Below are positions 49,054 through 59,785 of a stretch of 64,000 nucleotides of DNA, one piece after another; position 1 is the first letter of the stretch, and every line of letters begins with the position of its first letter. Both the position numbers and the translations under genes were made by a program. The stretch covers positions 203,501 through 267,500 of the forward strand of contig NC_135371.1 in the NCBI RefSeq assembly GCF_049243985.1. The letters are read 5' to 3'. Under the pieces are notes generated by a model. The model was not told where the DNA came from and did no database searches. It saw nothing but the letters and a program-made list of their open reading frames with translations. The stretch comes from Paroedura picta. Taxonomy: Eukaryota > Chordata > Lepidosauria > Squamata > Gekkonidae.

Positions 49054-49214
49054 CGCCTCGGCGGGGGCTCAGTCTGGCGGCGGCGGCGGCGGCTTCCCCC
49101 TCCTGGAGAGGCGGGAGAGGGTGGGAACCTCCGCCGCGCGTCACTTCCCCTCCCCGCCCCGCCCTGACGTCACCGGCCAGGGGGCTCCCCGCCCAGCGCC
49201 CGCCCGTGACGTCA
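49054..49214 (-). promoter_or_regulatory. RING1 promoter and non-coding first exon
   Basis: The minus strand has a donor-like CGAGGCG/GTAGGG (exon end at 49054). The coding exon is preceded by a pyrimidine tract and TAG, so a 5' UTR intron is likely, as in mammals. Upstream are two perfect palindromic cAMP-response elements TGACGTCA (49165-49172 and 49207-49214) and several GC boxes in a CpG island (about 48780-49330). Confidence 0.7.
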
Positions 49215-49514
49215 CGAAGCCCCCCCCCGCCCTCTCGGGGCGCCCTCGGGGATGCGCCAGGCGCGGGCAGGCAGCGGCAGGGCAGGCGGCGCAAGGAAGC
49301 CGGGAGCAGGGAGGGGGAAGCCCCCCGGGGACGGGGCCCGCAGGCGCCCCCCAGCCAAGGCGCGGACTCGCCAGGGATGCCAGCCTTCAGGTGGGGCCTG
49401 GAGATCCCCTGGAAGGGCAGCTGCCCTCCAGGCTGGAGAGGATCCCTTCCCCGGAGGGAAAGGCTCTGGGGCGTTGCAGCCCCCACCCGGAGAGCAGCCG
49501 GCAAGCCTCTAGGG

Positions 49515-49650
49515 CAGGGGTAGTCAAACTGCGGCCCTCCAGATGTCCATGGACTACAATTCCCATGAGCCCCTGCCAGCATTTGCTGGCAGGGGCTCAT
49601 GGGAATTGTAGTCCATGGACATCTGGAGGGCCGCAGTTTGACTACCCCTG
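49515..49650. mobile_element. hAT fold-back MITE, copy 2
   Basis: 136-bp near-perfect palindrome, CAGGGGTAGTC...GACTACCCCTG, with an exact 8-bp duplication CTCTAGGG on both sides (49507-49514, 49651-49658). The centre is TGCCAGCATTTGCTGGCA. Confidence 0.93.
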
Positions 49651-49869
49651 CTCTAGGGTTTGAGGCCCTTCGGATCTGGAGAACATCAGGAGGAGCGTTA
49701 GAGAAACCTGGTGGGAGAACCTTCACCCCTCGAATTGGGGGCACAACTTGTGCAGAAGGGGACAGGCTGATAAAGAATGGGGAGAAGGGGCTCAGAATGT
49801 ATAGACCACTGAGGATACGCAGGCGGCTGAGCATGAGAGTCCAGCCGAGAGTCTTTGGTAAAAATAAAA

Positions 49870-51290
49870 GGAGGAGGAGGAAATACTAGTGGAATTATGG
49901 TGGGGGTCTGCTGTAGGCCACCAGGCCAGGAGGAGCGCTTGGATGGGGCGCTCCTAGATCAGATGGCAGAGTTCTCAGAGAGACCAGTCCATTCTTGACT
50001 TCTCTTGCTGACCACTTCATTTCCCAGAAAGTGGGAGGGGATCCACTATTTTGGACTTGATTCTCAGCAATAGGGAAGAACTGGTTGAGGAAGTAAAAGT
50101 TGTGGGTGGTCTTGGTAGCAGAGAGTGACCATGTGATTTTGGACTTTAGGATCTTGGGGGAGATAAAAGCTGTACGTAGACACACACACAGGCTGGACTT
50201 CAGGAGGGCAAAGTTTAACAGGTAGAATCCCGTAGTCAGGAAAACATAAGGAGATGGAAGTCCAAGAAGGTTGTGAGTTTCTCAAAAGTGAAATACTGAA
50301 GGCTCAGTCCTTGAGAAGGAAAACAGGGAGGAACCTAAAGAAACAAAATAATTGAGTAATAAAAAGGACTCATTTGGGAAATGGAAGGAGGGCCTTGTAA
50401 CCAAGGAGGACTGTAAACAAATCACCAGGGCTTGTAGGGAGCATGTTAGAAGAGCTAAACCTCAGTATGCGCTTAAGCTAGCAAGAAAGAAGAAGGAGAA
50501 GAGTTGGTTCTTATATGCCGCTTTTCCCTACCCGAAGGAGGCTCAAAGCGGCTTACAGTCACCTTCCCATTCCTCTCCCCACAACAGATACCCTGTGGGG
50601 TGGGTGAGGCTGAGAGAGCCCTGAGAGAACTGCTCGGTCAGAACAGTTTTATCAGTGCCGTGGCGAGCCCAAGGTCACCCAGCTGGCTGCATGTGGGAGA
50701 GTGCAGAATCGAACCTGGCATGCCAGATTAGAAGTCCGCACTCCTAACCACTAGACCAAACTGGCTCTCTAAAAACCAAAAGGCTGAAAACAAGAAGAAA
50801 GGGTACTTTAGTTCTATTCAATGTAGGAAATAGAATACGGACATGGTAGGACCATTGCGGGGACCAGGAAGAGGCAAGGTAACAGGGGATGAAGAGAAGG
50901 CTGAACTGCTCAATTCCTACTTCTCTTCAGTCTTCTCTTGGGAGGGGAATCATGCTCAACGTGGGAAAATCCTATCACGTGATCAGGGATGGGAGTTGGG
51001 GCTCAGGATCACTGTGGGGGTAGCCCATAAACACCTCTTTTCTGGAACCAAATCCCTTGGGCCAGATGAATTGCATCCAAGTGTTCTAAAAGAACTTGTA
51101 GGTGTAATTTCTGAGCCTCTGTCCATTATTTCTGACAATTTTTGGAGTACAGGTGAAGTGCCAGAAGATTGGAGGTGGACAAATGTCCCTAACTTCAAGA
51201 AGGGGAAAAATGAGGATCTAGGTAACTACCAACCTGTCGACATTTATAGCTGGCAAAATTGTAGAACAAATTGTCAGTCAGATGGACCCT
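49870..51290 (+). mobile_element. CR1 LINE fragment interrupted by a SINE
   Basis: Plus-strand pieces include GGTCTGCTGTAGGCCACCAG (endonuclease end) and, after the SINE, RT coding (LGPDELHPSVLKELVG, FWSTGEVPEDWRW, FKKGKNEDLGNYQPV). Broken and diverged. It runs straight into the satellite array. Confidence 0.85.
50487..50769 (-). mobile_element. tRNA-derived SINE nested in CR1
   Basis: Full-length minus-strand copy (tail AAGAAGAAGGAGAAGAGTTGG at 50488; head AGAGCCAGTTTGGTCTAGTGG at 50769). Very like 6133-6421, so it is among the youngest insertions here. Confidence 0.92.
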
Positions 51291-52270
51291 CCCTGGTCTA
51301 ACCTGATGTCCTTAGGAAGGCCCTGGCCTCTCTGCCCTGTGGCTGGCCCTGCAGAGGAACTGGCTGGCCCCTGGGTGAGACGGGAGGCTGGACTGGAGGG
51401 ACCCTCCCTGGTCTGACCCAGCAGGGCTCTTCTGAGGGTCTTCTCAGGGGAAGGCCTCGGCCTCTCTGCCCTGTGGCTGGCCCTGCAGAGGAACTGGCTG
51501 CCCCCTGGGTGAGATGGGAGGCTGGACTGGAGGGACCCTCCCTGGTCTGACCCAGCAGGGCTCTTCTGAGGGTCTTCTCAGGGGAAGGCCTCGGCCTCTC
51601 TGCCCTGTGGCTGGCCCTATGGAGGAACTGGCTGGCCCCTGGGTGAGACGGGAGGCTGGACTGGAGGGACCCTCCCTGGTCTGACCCAGCAGGGCTCTTC
51701 TGAGGGTCTTCTCAGGGGAAGGCCTCAGCCTCTCTGCCCTGTGGCTGGCCCTGCAGAGGAACTGGCTGGCCCCTGGGTGAGACGGGAGGCTGGACTGGAG
51801 GGACCCTCCCTGGCCTGACCCAGCAGGGCTCTTCTGAGGGTCTTCTCAGGGGAAGGCCTCGGCCTCTCTGCCCTGTGGCTGGCCCTGCAGAGGAACTGGC
51901 TGGCCCCTGGGTGAGACGGGAGGCTGGACTGGAGGGACCCTCCCTGGCCTGACCCAGCAGGGCTCTTCTGAGGGTCTTCTCAGGGGAAGGCCTCAGCCTC
52001 TCTGCCCTGTGGCTGGCCCTGCAGAGGAACTGGCTGGCCCCTGGGTGAGACGGGAGGCTGGGCTGGAGGGACCCTCCCTGGCCTGACCCAGCAGGGCTCT
52101 TTTGAGGGTCTTCTCAGGGGAAGGCCTCGGCCTCTCTGCCCTGTGGCTGGCCCTGCAGAGGAACTGGCTGGCCCCTGGGTGAGACTTGAGGCTGGACTGG
52201 AGGGACTCTCCCTGGTCTGATGTTCTTCTCAGGGAAAGGCCTCAGCCTCTGTGCCCCTGTTGGTCTTGGA
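51290..52270 (+). repeat. 134-bp satellite array, about seven units
   Basis: The anchor GCAGGGCTC recurs at 51421, 51555, 51689, 51823 and 51957, exactly 134 bp apart, and continues to about 52225. Units differ by only a few bases in the middle. The unit ends in a CR1-type tail phrase (GGCTGGACTGGAGGGACCC, GGTCTGACCCAGCAGGGCTC). Confidence 0.96.
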
Positions 52271-52279
52271 TCGTTGGGC

Positions 52280-54265
52280 GTAGGGGTTCAGAGAGACGAC
52301 ACTGATCTTCATTGTGACTGCAGCACAATGGATCACGAACCAAAACTGAACCAGAGAAGCCCTCAAACCACTCAACTTATATACAACAGCCACACAGTGG
52401 GTCTTCCCACCAGTCCGTGCTATTGGTCAGATCTGTTTTAAATGGACTGGATCCGGCCGGCTGGACTTAGCCACACGTTGGTCAAGTACAGTGCAGGCTT
52501 ACGATCCTGCCTGGGACCACAAACTTGGTCCTCAGCAGAAGCACGGACACAACAGTGCGCCTTCCAGGGGGTCCTCTTGGGGTTGAGTTTGGGGCACAGA
52601 GGCCATGGCCTCCTGAGGACACAGCACAGCTTGCGCCCGATTGATACTCTGATTCAGTCAGCCAGGTTGGGGAGGGACTGAATGGGGAGAGGCCGCACAA
52701 CAGCCCTGCTGTGTAATCTATTGCAATTATCCCCGTCTTCTGGCCTGCCTGGGGGAGGGGGAATAGTGAGGGCTTGCCGACCCTCTGCGGGGCATGACAA
52801 GGGCAAAGGGGACCTTTGGCCATGGGTCCACCTGAGTTGTGGCTACGTGTGAGCTTTGAGGAAGAAAGAGGAGAGTGGAGGGTGACAGGACAGGTCCCTA
52901 AAATGATGCCTGATGCAGAGAAAGTTCCCCCGTTCTGCCAGCTCCCTCAAATCGACAGGCGCTCTGTGCAGGTCAGCATTTAATAGGACAGACAGACTTC
53001 CCTTCTCGCTGCCCCTGAGGAAGTGGGGGGGGGCTCCGGAAAGCCCCTCCCTGCCACCAGTGTGGTTAGTCTTTCAGGTGGTGCTGCACTCTGGCTCTTT
53101 TCTGCTGGGGCAGGCAGACTAACACAGCTCTGTGTCATTCAAAAGTTTGCCAATTTCCATACCTCTCATCATCCAGCACTCATGGCAAAACCAGAAGGAA
53201 TTCTTCTCCGGGCTAGGCCTGGGGGAGACTGATCTCAGGGGGTGGGGTGGGGTGGACCGCAGGGCCAGGGACCAGACGGGGAATGCATGGATTGACGGGC
53301 CTGGCGGGGCATCTTTGGCTGGCCTTTGCTGCTGAGGAGCTTGAAAAGGCTTGAGACCACCCAGGCTGGGCCGAGCTTGACCAATTGTTCCCTCTGAAAG
53401 GGCCTGGGGATTACGGGGGACGGGGAAGGAGCCAGCAAAGAGCCCTGAGAGACTGGCTGGGAGCTGGGGGGGGCAGGGGGGACAACCCCCCCCCCCCCGT
53501 TTCCACCTGCTGCCTCCAAATCCCTTTTCTGCTGCATTCATTGGAGGCAGCTGGGGGAGAGAGCATAACAAAAGGCCAGCATTTCTGGAGGGCTCACAAT
53601 ACGTCCTGGGCTGAGACTTATCAAACCCTTAGTCTCCAGCTGCAGCGGCTACACCTTGCACATGCTCAGAGTCTTAGCCTGCCTGCCCAGCCTGTCCTGG
53701 GGAGGGAGAACAGCTGTTCTGGTGCTTAGAAGGGTCTCCTGGTCGACTGGCGCATTCTGAACAAGGCAGGCAAACCCAGGTGAGCACGCCGTTTTTATTC
53801 AGGGCAATGGACAGGTTGTAGTACACATTGCATTTTCCAGACATTCTTTCACTCAGTGGCACAACAACCCTGCAAAGTAGGCCGTTGTTCTCCCCCCCCC
53901 CCCCGCCATCCCTTTTGGCCCTGAAGCTACTGGAAAGGAGCCTTGGCAGAGGAAACCCCCCTCAGAAAATCTCCCTTTAAACCACCCCAAAGTACATTTA
54001 TGTTGTGTGGGTTCTGCTTGGCTGATCCCCCTGCCTTCCACATAACCCCAAATGACCTCTGCCCAAGAAGCCCAGAGTCATGAACCCATTGAAAGAAGGA
54101 CCCGGAGACAAAGAGGTCCTTGGGGCCCTTCTGAAAGGTTGCTCCTGGAAACTCCCCTGGCTTGGGGAAATGGAAGGGGGCGGGCTCAAGAGCGGCCAGT
54201 TTAGGACAGCTGCACCTATCGCTGAGTCCCGATGGGTGACCCATAACTCTGAGCTCTGGAGGCAG
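52280..54265. other. Repeat-poor intergenic stretch, no gene recognised
   Basis: One tail-repeat copy near 53011-53115 (CTGAGGA...GGAAAGCCCC...GGTTAGTCTTTCAGGTGG). No domain-bearing frames. Confidence 0.4.
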
Positions 54266-54268
54266 ATC

Positions 54269-54271
<3 letters not shown>

Positions 54272-54307
<36 letters not shown>
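54272..54307 (+). repeat. (CT)n microsatellite
   Basis: About 17 CT units, then TTGTCTCTCTGTGG. Confidence 0.95.
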
Positions 54308-54316
<9 letters not shown>

Positions 54317-54631
54317 GTGGCCAAATACGGTCTCTCCTGGGTGGGGGGAGGCAGGGAGATTTTCCCTCTGGGCCCTGAACCAACCGTGCGTATGTCCTTC
54401 CTTCCATTCTGTCTGCAAAGGCCTCCTCCAGCCAGAGGGCCCCTGCCAAACTCCCTGGGGCCCCTTGAATGCTGCTGGGGCTGGGGCTGGGGGGACTTTC
54501 CTTGAAGCCACAGAGACCCCCCCCACAGCAGTTACAGGCCAGGCTATTTCTATGCTCAGCCTGATCCCCAAGCCCCCCCCCCCCATAGCCCCTCGCAGAG
54601 TGTTGTGAGGTTTCCATGAACCCCCCCCCCC

Positions 54632-54776
54632 CTCAGTGGCAGTCTTCAAGCAAAGGCTGGATACACACTTTTCTTGGATGCTTTAGGATGCTTAGGGCTA
54701 ATCCTGCGTTGAGCAGGGGGTTGGACTAGATGGCCTCTATGGCCCCTTCCAGCTCTAGGATTCTATGATTCTATGC
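54632..54776 (+). mobile_element. CR1 LINE 3' end
   Basis: CAGTGGCAGTCTTCAAGCAAAGG to TTCTATGATTCTATG, nearly identical to the ends at 1-133 and 1835-1966. Confidence 0.9.
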
Positions 54777-54934
54777 CAACATACACCTCTTTTGGGGTGG
54801 TCCCAATCCCTCGGATGCTTCCAGCAGCCTGAGGCCTGTGAGAAAGGGTGGTGCCTCACAGGGGAAGGGGCTAAATGCTGAAGGAGGGTGGGCTGAGCTG
54901 GGATACAAGCGGGGTGGGCAGGCATCTGAGAATC

Positions 54935-55605
54935 CTACAATCAACATAGAGCTGGAAGGGGCCATGCAAGCCACCTATTCCCACCCCCTGCTCAGTGCAG
55001 GACCAGCCTCAGGCATCCAGGAGAAGGATCTGTCCAGCCGCTGCTAGAAGACGGCCAGTGAGGGGGAGCTCCCCACCTCCTTAGGCAGCCCCTTCCCCTG
55101 CTGAACTAGACTCCTAGAATCCTAGAGTGGGAAGGGGCCATGCAGGCCATCTAGTCCCACCCCCTGCTCAGTGCAGGATCAGCATCCAGCATCCAGGAGA
55201 AGGATCTGTCCAGCCGCTGCTTGAAGATGGCCAGTGAGGGGGAGCTCCCCACCTCCTGAGGCAGCCCTTTCCACTGCTGAACTACTCTGACTGTGAAATC
55301 CCCCCTCCCCCCCCTGCTATCTCACCGGCATTGTCCTACATACAGTTTAAACCCCCTGTTGTGGGTCTTCTCCTCTGCTGCCAGCAGGAACCTTTCCCTG
55401 CCCTGCTCTAAGGGACAGCTTCTCAGATACTTCAAGAGAGCCATCCTGTCCCCTCTCAGCCGCCTCCTCTTCTCCAGGCTGAATGTTTCCAGGTCCCTCG
55501 GCCTTTCCTCCTCGGGCCTCCAGAACTGCCCCCGGGTCTCCAGGCAAGACTTGACCCATGCAGTGTAGGGGGGACTTTGACGTCTCATTCGGCCTCCCTT
55601 CAGCA
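54935..55605 (-). mobile_element. CR1 LINE with duplicated 3' tail
   Basis: Two tandem tail units (54935-55290), then the minus-strand ORF2 C-terminus (GPRDLETFSLEKRRRLRGDRM-type, EEKTHNRGFKLYVGQCR) up to about 55600. Frame-broken. Confidence 0.8.
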
Positions 55606-56019
55606 CACAACCGAAGCAGATGGCACCAGAGGGCATCTCCGTCCCGCCCTGCACTCCTGGCCTGCACTGGCTCTGCCTGTGAGCTGGCCACAGAGAGGAG
55701 GGCACCATCGTAGTTGCTCAAGCCTACGGGCTGCAGCTGGCATCTCCCCAGGCCCAGAGGCCAGCTCAAGCCCCCGCTGGCAGCTGCGGCCCAGTCCTCT
55801 GCTCCCCCCCACCCCCACCCCCACGGCCTCAACAGGACAGTGCTGCCCAGGCTGTGCTGGCACCCAAGCCCCCCAAGTGGGAAGGGAAAGGGGCAGAAGC
55901 CAGACTGCGGCTCCCGGTCTGTGGGGAGAAGGGGGCTGAAAACCAGCCAGCCGGTATCATCCTGCCCCTTCCTGCACCTACTTCTTTACATGTACAGACC
56001 ACCCTCTGCACCAGGATGG

Positions 56020-56720
56020 GGAAGGACACAGCAATCGATGCAGTCCTGTGTTCCGTTCTGGTCAGCACATCTCAAAAAAGGTGTCCCAGCCTTGGGAAAG
56101 CAGCCAAGAAAGGCAGCTAAGCCGATTATGGAGAGGAAAGGGTGAAAGAGCTCAGAGGTGACATGAGAGGCGTGCAAAATTAGGCCTGGGAGGGAAAGAA
56201 GTCCTTTTCTCTCACACAGGGCAAGAACTCACGGGCAAGCAGGGAAATGAAGGGGCAGGAGGCTGAGAAGGAGAACTGGAAGTCCTTCCTCCCCCAAAGA
56301 GTCAGTCCCAGGTGGAACTCCCTGCCTCAGGAGGTGGGGGCAGCTCCCAGGATAGGCGGCTGCCGGAGGGAGGGGACGGAGTAAACAGTGGCCATGGGTC
56401 CCGACAGGGAGGGACACTCTTCTGCCTGGGGAAGGCATGCTCTGTCTTCTTGGCACTTGGGTGGGTGGGTGGGTGGGCTTCTGAAGTTCTGGTTCTCCTG
56501 GGGGGCCCCCTGACAGCCCCTGCCTTTGGGCCACTGGCCTGATCCAAGGGGGCTTCCTCTTACACTCTTACGTCTAGGGCAGGATGGTGCTGGGGGGGGC
56601 AACAGTGGGGGGGGGCTTCTGGAGTTCTAGCCCCACTGGGAGACCTCCTGAGTGCCCCTGGGTATTAGCCCCAGTGTTGACTGGCCTGATCCAACAGGGC
56701 TTCTCTTCTTCTTTATATGC
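56020..56720 (+). mobile_element. CR1/L3-type LINE end with two tails
   Basis: GTCCTGTGTTCCGTTCTGG, CAGCACATCTCAAAAAAGG, GGAACTCCCTGCCTCAGGAGG and GGCCACTGGCCTGATCCA, then a second tail ending GACTGGCCTGATCCAACAGG (56677-56696) and CTTCTCTTCTT. Coding is degraded. Confidence 0.7.
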
Positions 56721-56721
56721 C

Positions 56722-56905
56722 TTACTTGTACCTTGGCTTTCTCTTCAAGGGGGATCCCCTCATTCTCCTCACAACATCCCTGTGAGGTAAATCAGGCACA
56801 GCGTGTGTGAGGGGCTCAAAGTCACCAAGGAAGCCTCTGTGGCCCAAGTGGGGATTTGAACCTGGATCCCTCAGATGCTGCCCTCAAACCCTCCAGCCCA
56901 CCAGC
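56722..56905 (-). mobile_element. Old SINE of another family
   Basis: CCTCACAACATCCCTGTGAGG, TCAAAGTCACCAAGGAAGCC, GGGGATTTGAACCTGGATCC; the minus strand starts with a tRNA-like head including GGTTCAAATCC (box B). Confidence 0.6.
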
Positions 56906-57744
56906 CAGGACTATTCCCAGTGCTCTGGGTGAGCTTCCCTTGGTCTTCCCGGCCTCCTTGCTTCACGGTGTTTTGGCGTTCCTGCTCAGGTGAATCTGAG
57001 GTGCAGTCCTACTCTCTCTTCTGCTTGATAAAGAGTGTTGTATGACACGTAAGCCAGCACATTAATGACCTAATAAAAGAGCTCAGTGTTATTTGCACGT
57101 TTCCAATTAATTGAAAAAAGTTTGGGCCTACCTTGTCTGGTTGCTGTCAACAAACCTCTGGCATGTGATGTCCACACTCAACTCTCAGGCACACAGACAA
57201 GAATTGCGTTTGGACAATCACAAGCCAGGGCTCCGGGGTCCCAGTGTGGGGCTGCCGAAAGGCCCCCAAGCAAAGCCAAGCGGCCCTCTGGCTTTCCCTC
57301 CCTTCCCCACACCACCCTGACCCATCCAAAATGCTGCCTAAAAAACAACCATGCAGATGGCTCCAGGCAATGGGGCTCCCCACTTTGAGGGTGGGGGGAT
57401 CCAAAATACCAAGGGGGGACGGCAATGCAAAGCATCACCCACAACATGAGAGAAACTGGACCTTCCCCTCCGTCTCCTGCCCCCAATAGCTGTTCTCCCC
57501 CCTCCCCCTCCCCAGGCTAGCTCCCAAGTGAATGAAGTCTATTTAAACTGCAGGCAGCCAAGTACATAGCCAAGCTGCACACCGGGGGGGGGGGGCTTGC
57601 TCCACCTGCATAGAGCAAGTCCTTCCCCATAGCAAAACAAAGGGAGGGGCACCCTTAAGACCACCAGAGGTTGAGTCAAGAGCGAAGCTTTCTTCTTCTT
57701 CTGCTGCTGCTGCTGCGGCTGCTTCTCCTTCTTCTTTCAAACGG

Positions 57745-57875
57745 CATCTGAAGAGGTGCACCTGCCCACGGAAGTTCTGACCCTAATTCAACTCGGTGGG
57801 TCTCGAAGGTGCCCCAGCTGAATTCTGGTTTTGTTCTGCTGCTTCAGACCAAAACGGCAAAAAAACACCCCACTG
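57745..57875 (+). repeat. Dispersed tail repeat copy
   Basis: CTGAAGAGGTGCACCTGCCC, ACGGAAGTTCTGACCC, GGTCTCGAAGGTGCCCCAGC, TTCTGCTGCTTCAGACCAAAA; another copy at 58205-58295. The preceding (TTC)n(TGC)n stretch at 57690-57735 is simple repeat. Confidence 0.45.
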
Positions 57876-57882
57876 TGTAACC

Positions 57883-58018
57883 CAGGGGTAGTCAAACTGC
57901 GGCCCTCCAGATGTCCATGGACTACAATTCGCAGAAGCCCCTGCCAGCGAATGCTGGCAGGGGCTTCTGGGAATTGTAGTTCATGGACATCTGGAGGGCC
58001 GCAGTTTGACTATCCCTG
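57883..58018. mobile_element. hAT fold-back MITE, copy 3
   Basis: 136-bp palindrome with ends CAGGGGTAGTC...GACTATCCCTG and an exact 8-bp duplication GTGTAACC (57875-57882, 58019-58026). Confidence 0.93.
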
Positions 58019-58289
58019 GTGTAACCTGTCTCCTAGAGGAAAACTCCCTTAAAATAGCTTTGCAGCTGGAGCATGCCTCAAAACAGTCCCTTTTGGGCTG
58101 GCTTGCAGTTAGGCCAAAGATCTGTCCTGTGTCACTTTGTGATGCTAGGTCTAGAGTGTCCCTGTGAGTCTGCCAGATTCCAAGAGCAGCCCCTGGAAGA
58201 GTGACAAGATTTGGGGCAGGGAGGAGCTTTCAGGAGGCACTGTGGCTCTCCCCCCCTGCCACAAATTTCACTGGTCTTGAAGGTGCTCC

Positions 58290-58520
58290 TAGAATCATAG
58301 AATCACAGAGTCATCTAGTCCAACCCCCTGCACAAGGCAGGAACTCACAACGACCTGCCTACCCACAGTGACCCCAATTTCATGCCCACATGGCCTCCCC
58401 CTCCCAACAAGAATATCCAGAATCCAGCCTGGCCTGGAGGGAATCGACCTCCCATCCCACAGTGGGGATCAGCAACTCCCTGGGTCTGCCAGGAAGGTCC
58501 ACAAGAGACAAACCCTGGCC
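58290..58520 (-). mobile_element. CR1-type LINE 3' end
   Basis: AGAATCATAGAATCACAGAG, CATCTAGTCCAACCCCCTGC, CCAGAATCCAGCCTGGCCTGG; reverse complement of the 46720-46945 tail type. Confidence 0.8.
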
Positions 58521-58852
58521 CATCCCTTCCTGCCCTCCCACTGCCTACGCTCATAAAATCATCATTTATCCTGGATTCTGGTTCTTGTGGCAGAGGCATT
58601 CGTGGTAGCCGAATATTTTGTGATGGGAGCTGGTGGGGGGGGGGGTGAATTGAGTTCATCTTTAAGGTGCCCCAGAACCCTCCTTTTGGGGTCCCTCCAG
58701 AAGACCGTCAGCAGGGTGGGAACCTTTGACAGGCAAGGGGACTGTCAGATCAAAACCAGGGCACAGACAGGCAACTTTTGTGGGGTGAGGGGCTGGCTGA
58801 GTTTGAGGGGAGTGGGGAGAGGACCACCCCAGCTGGCAGGGATCAGACTCCT

Positions 58853-58890
58853 GACTGACTGACTGACTGACTCTGACTGACTGACTGACA
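58853..58890 (+). repeat. (GACT)n microsatellite
   Basis: About nine units of CTGA/GACT with one interruption. Confidence 0.93.
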
Positions 58891-58984
58891 GGCATCCTGC
58901 CCCTTCCAGGATTGCCTGCTCGGGAAGCTTAAAACATGATCATAAATAAAAACATCATAGTAAACCTGACTCAGAGAACTCACA

Positions 58985-59780
58985 GCCTACCTGATTAGCC
59001 CTTGGAGGTGTTACTCACCCCGGAGGGCCAATCAGGTAGAGAATGCCCCGCCCTCTCCTACTTCTGCCCGCAGGCAGAGCTGGCGTAAGGGCCGCTGACC
59101 AAGAGGGGTGCCCATACAGGTCTGGGTTGGAGGGGTGCGCGGAAGGTGCCCGCATCCACGCCACCAGCCTCCCACCGCCTCGCTACTTGCCTCCCCGTGA
59201 CCAGAGAGCGGTGCTGGTGTGGCGCCAGCAGGGATGCTGCTTCTCGCCCGGGGCAGGACAGGGCAGGACGGGGGGAGGCGGGGAGGGTGGGCAGCTGGCA
59301 TGGCTTTCCCTGGCCCCAGGGCCACAAGACCCACTGCCTGCCCACTTTTAAAGTGACCTTTATAGCTGGTGTTCCACATAATATATTTCTGGTAAAGCCT
59401 TGGAGGAGGAAAATGTATCATGGCTTAAGTGCCACTCAGCGCTTCACACCCACTCAGGGCTGCTGTCCTGCCCCCGAGTGCCTCCTCCTCCAACCGGCTT
59501 GCCTGTCTGTCCAGCAGCCAGCCAATCGCCTTCCGTCTCCCACCTCTGACCACTCCCTTCTCCTTCCACTTCCCTTAGAGGCTCGGAGGCTGCAGTTCCC
59601 TGCTGCATGAGAGCTGCCCATGCTGGTGAGTTCCCTTCCTGGGGGCCTCCAGGCTGCAGACTTCACAGGTCCTGCGGGGAGGGAGACGACACCCACAGAG
59701 TTCTTCCACCTCCCCCCTCACCCCACCCCTCAATCTAGCGCCTCTTGTATTCCTGAATGCAATAGGCTTGGCTCCTAGTA
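58985..59780. other. Intergenic; possible third member of the GC-rich repeat
   Basis: CCTGATTAGCCCTTGGAGG (58990-59008) and CCGGAGGGCCAATCAGG (59019-59035) form an inverted pair like the one at 25482-25530, but with arms in the opposite order. No gene recognised. Confidence 0.3.
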
Positions 59781-59785
59781 TATAT

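Noticed and set aside
42449-49054. RNF2 (RING1B) instead of RING1
   Set aside because: The start [26 protein letters not shown] and MHC location fit RING1; RNF2 begins differently and maps outside the MHC.
48557-49834. Minus-strand open frame of 425 codons across the RING1 promoter
   Set aside because: Its translation runs through a hAT fold-back element, the CpG island and a SINE head; composite chance frame.
51290-52270. Regular 134-bp periodicity as a CRISPR-like array
   Set aside because: Whole units repeat with no unique spacers, the genome is vertebrate and there are no cas genes; it is a satellite.
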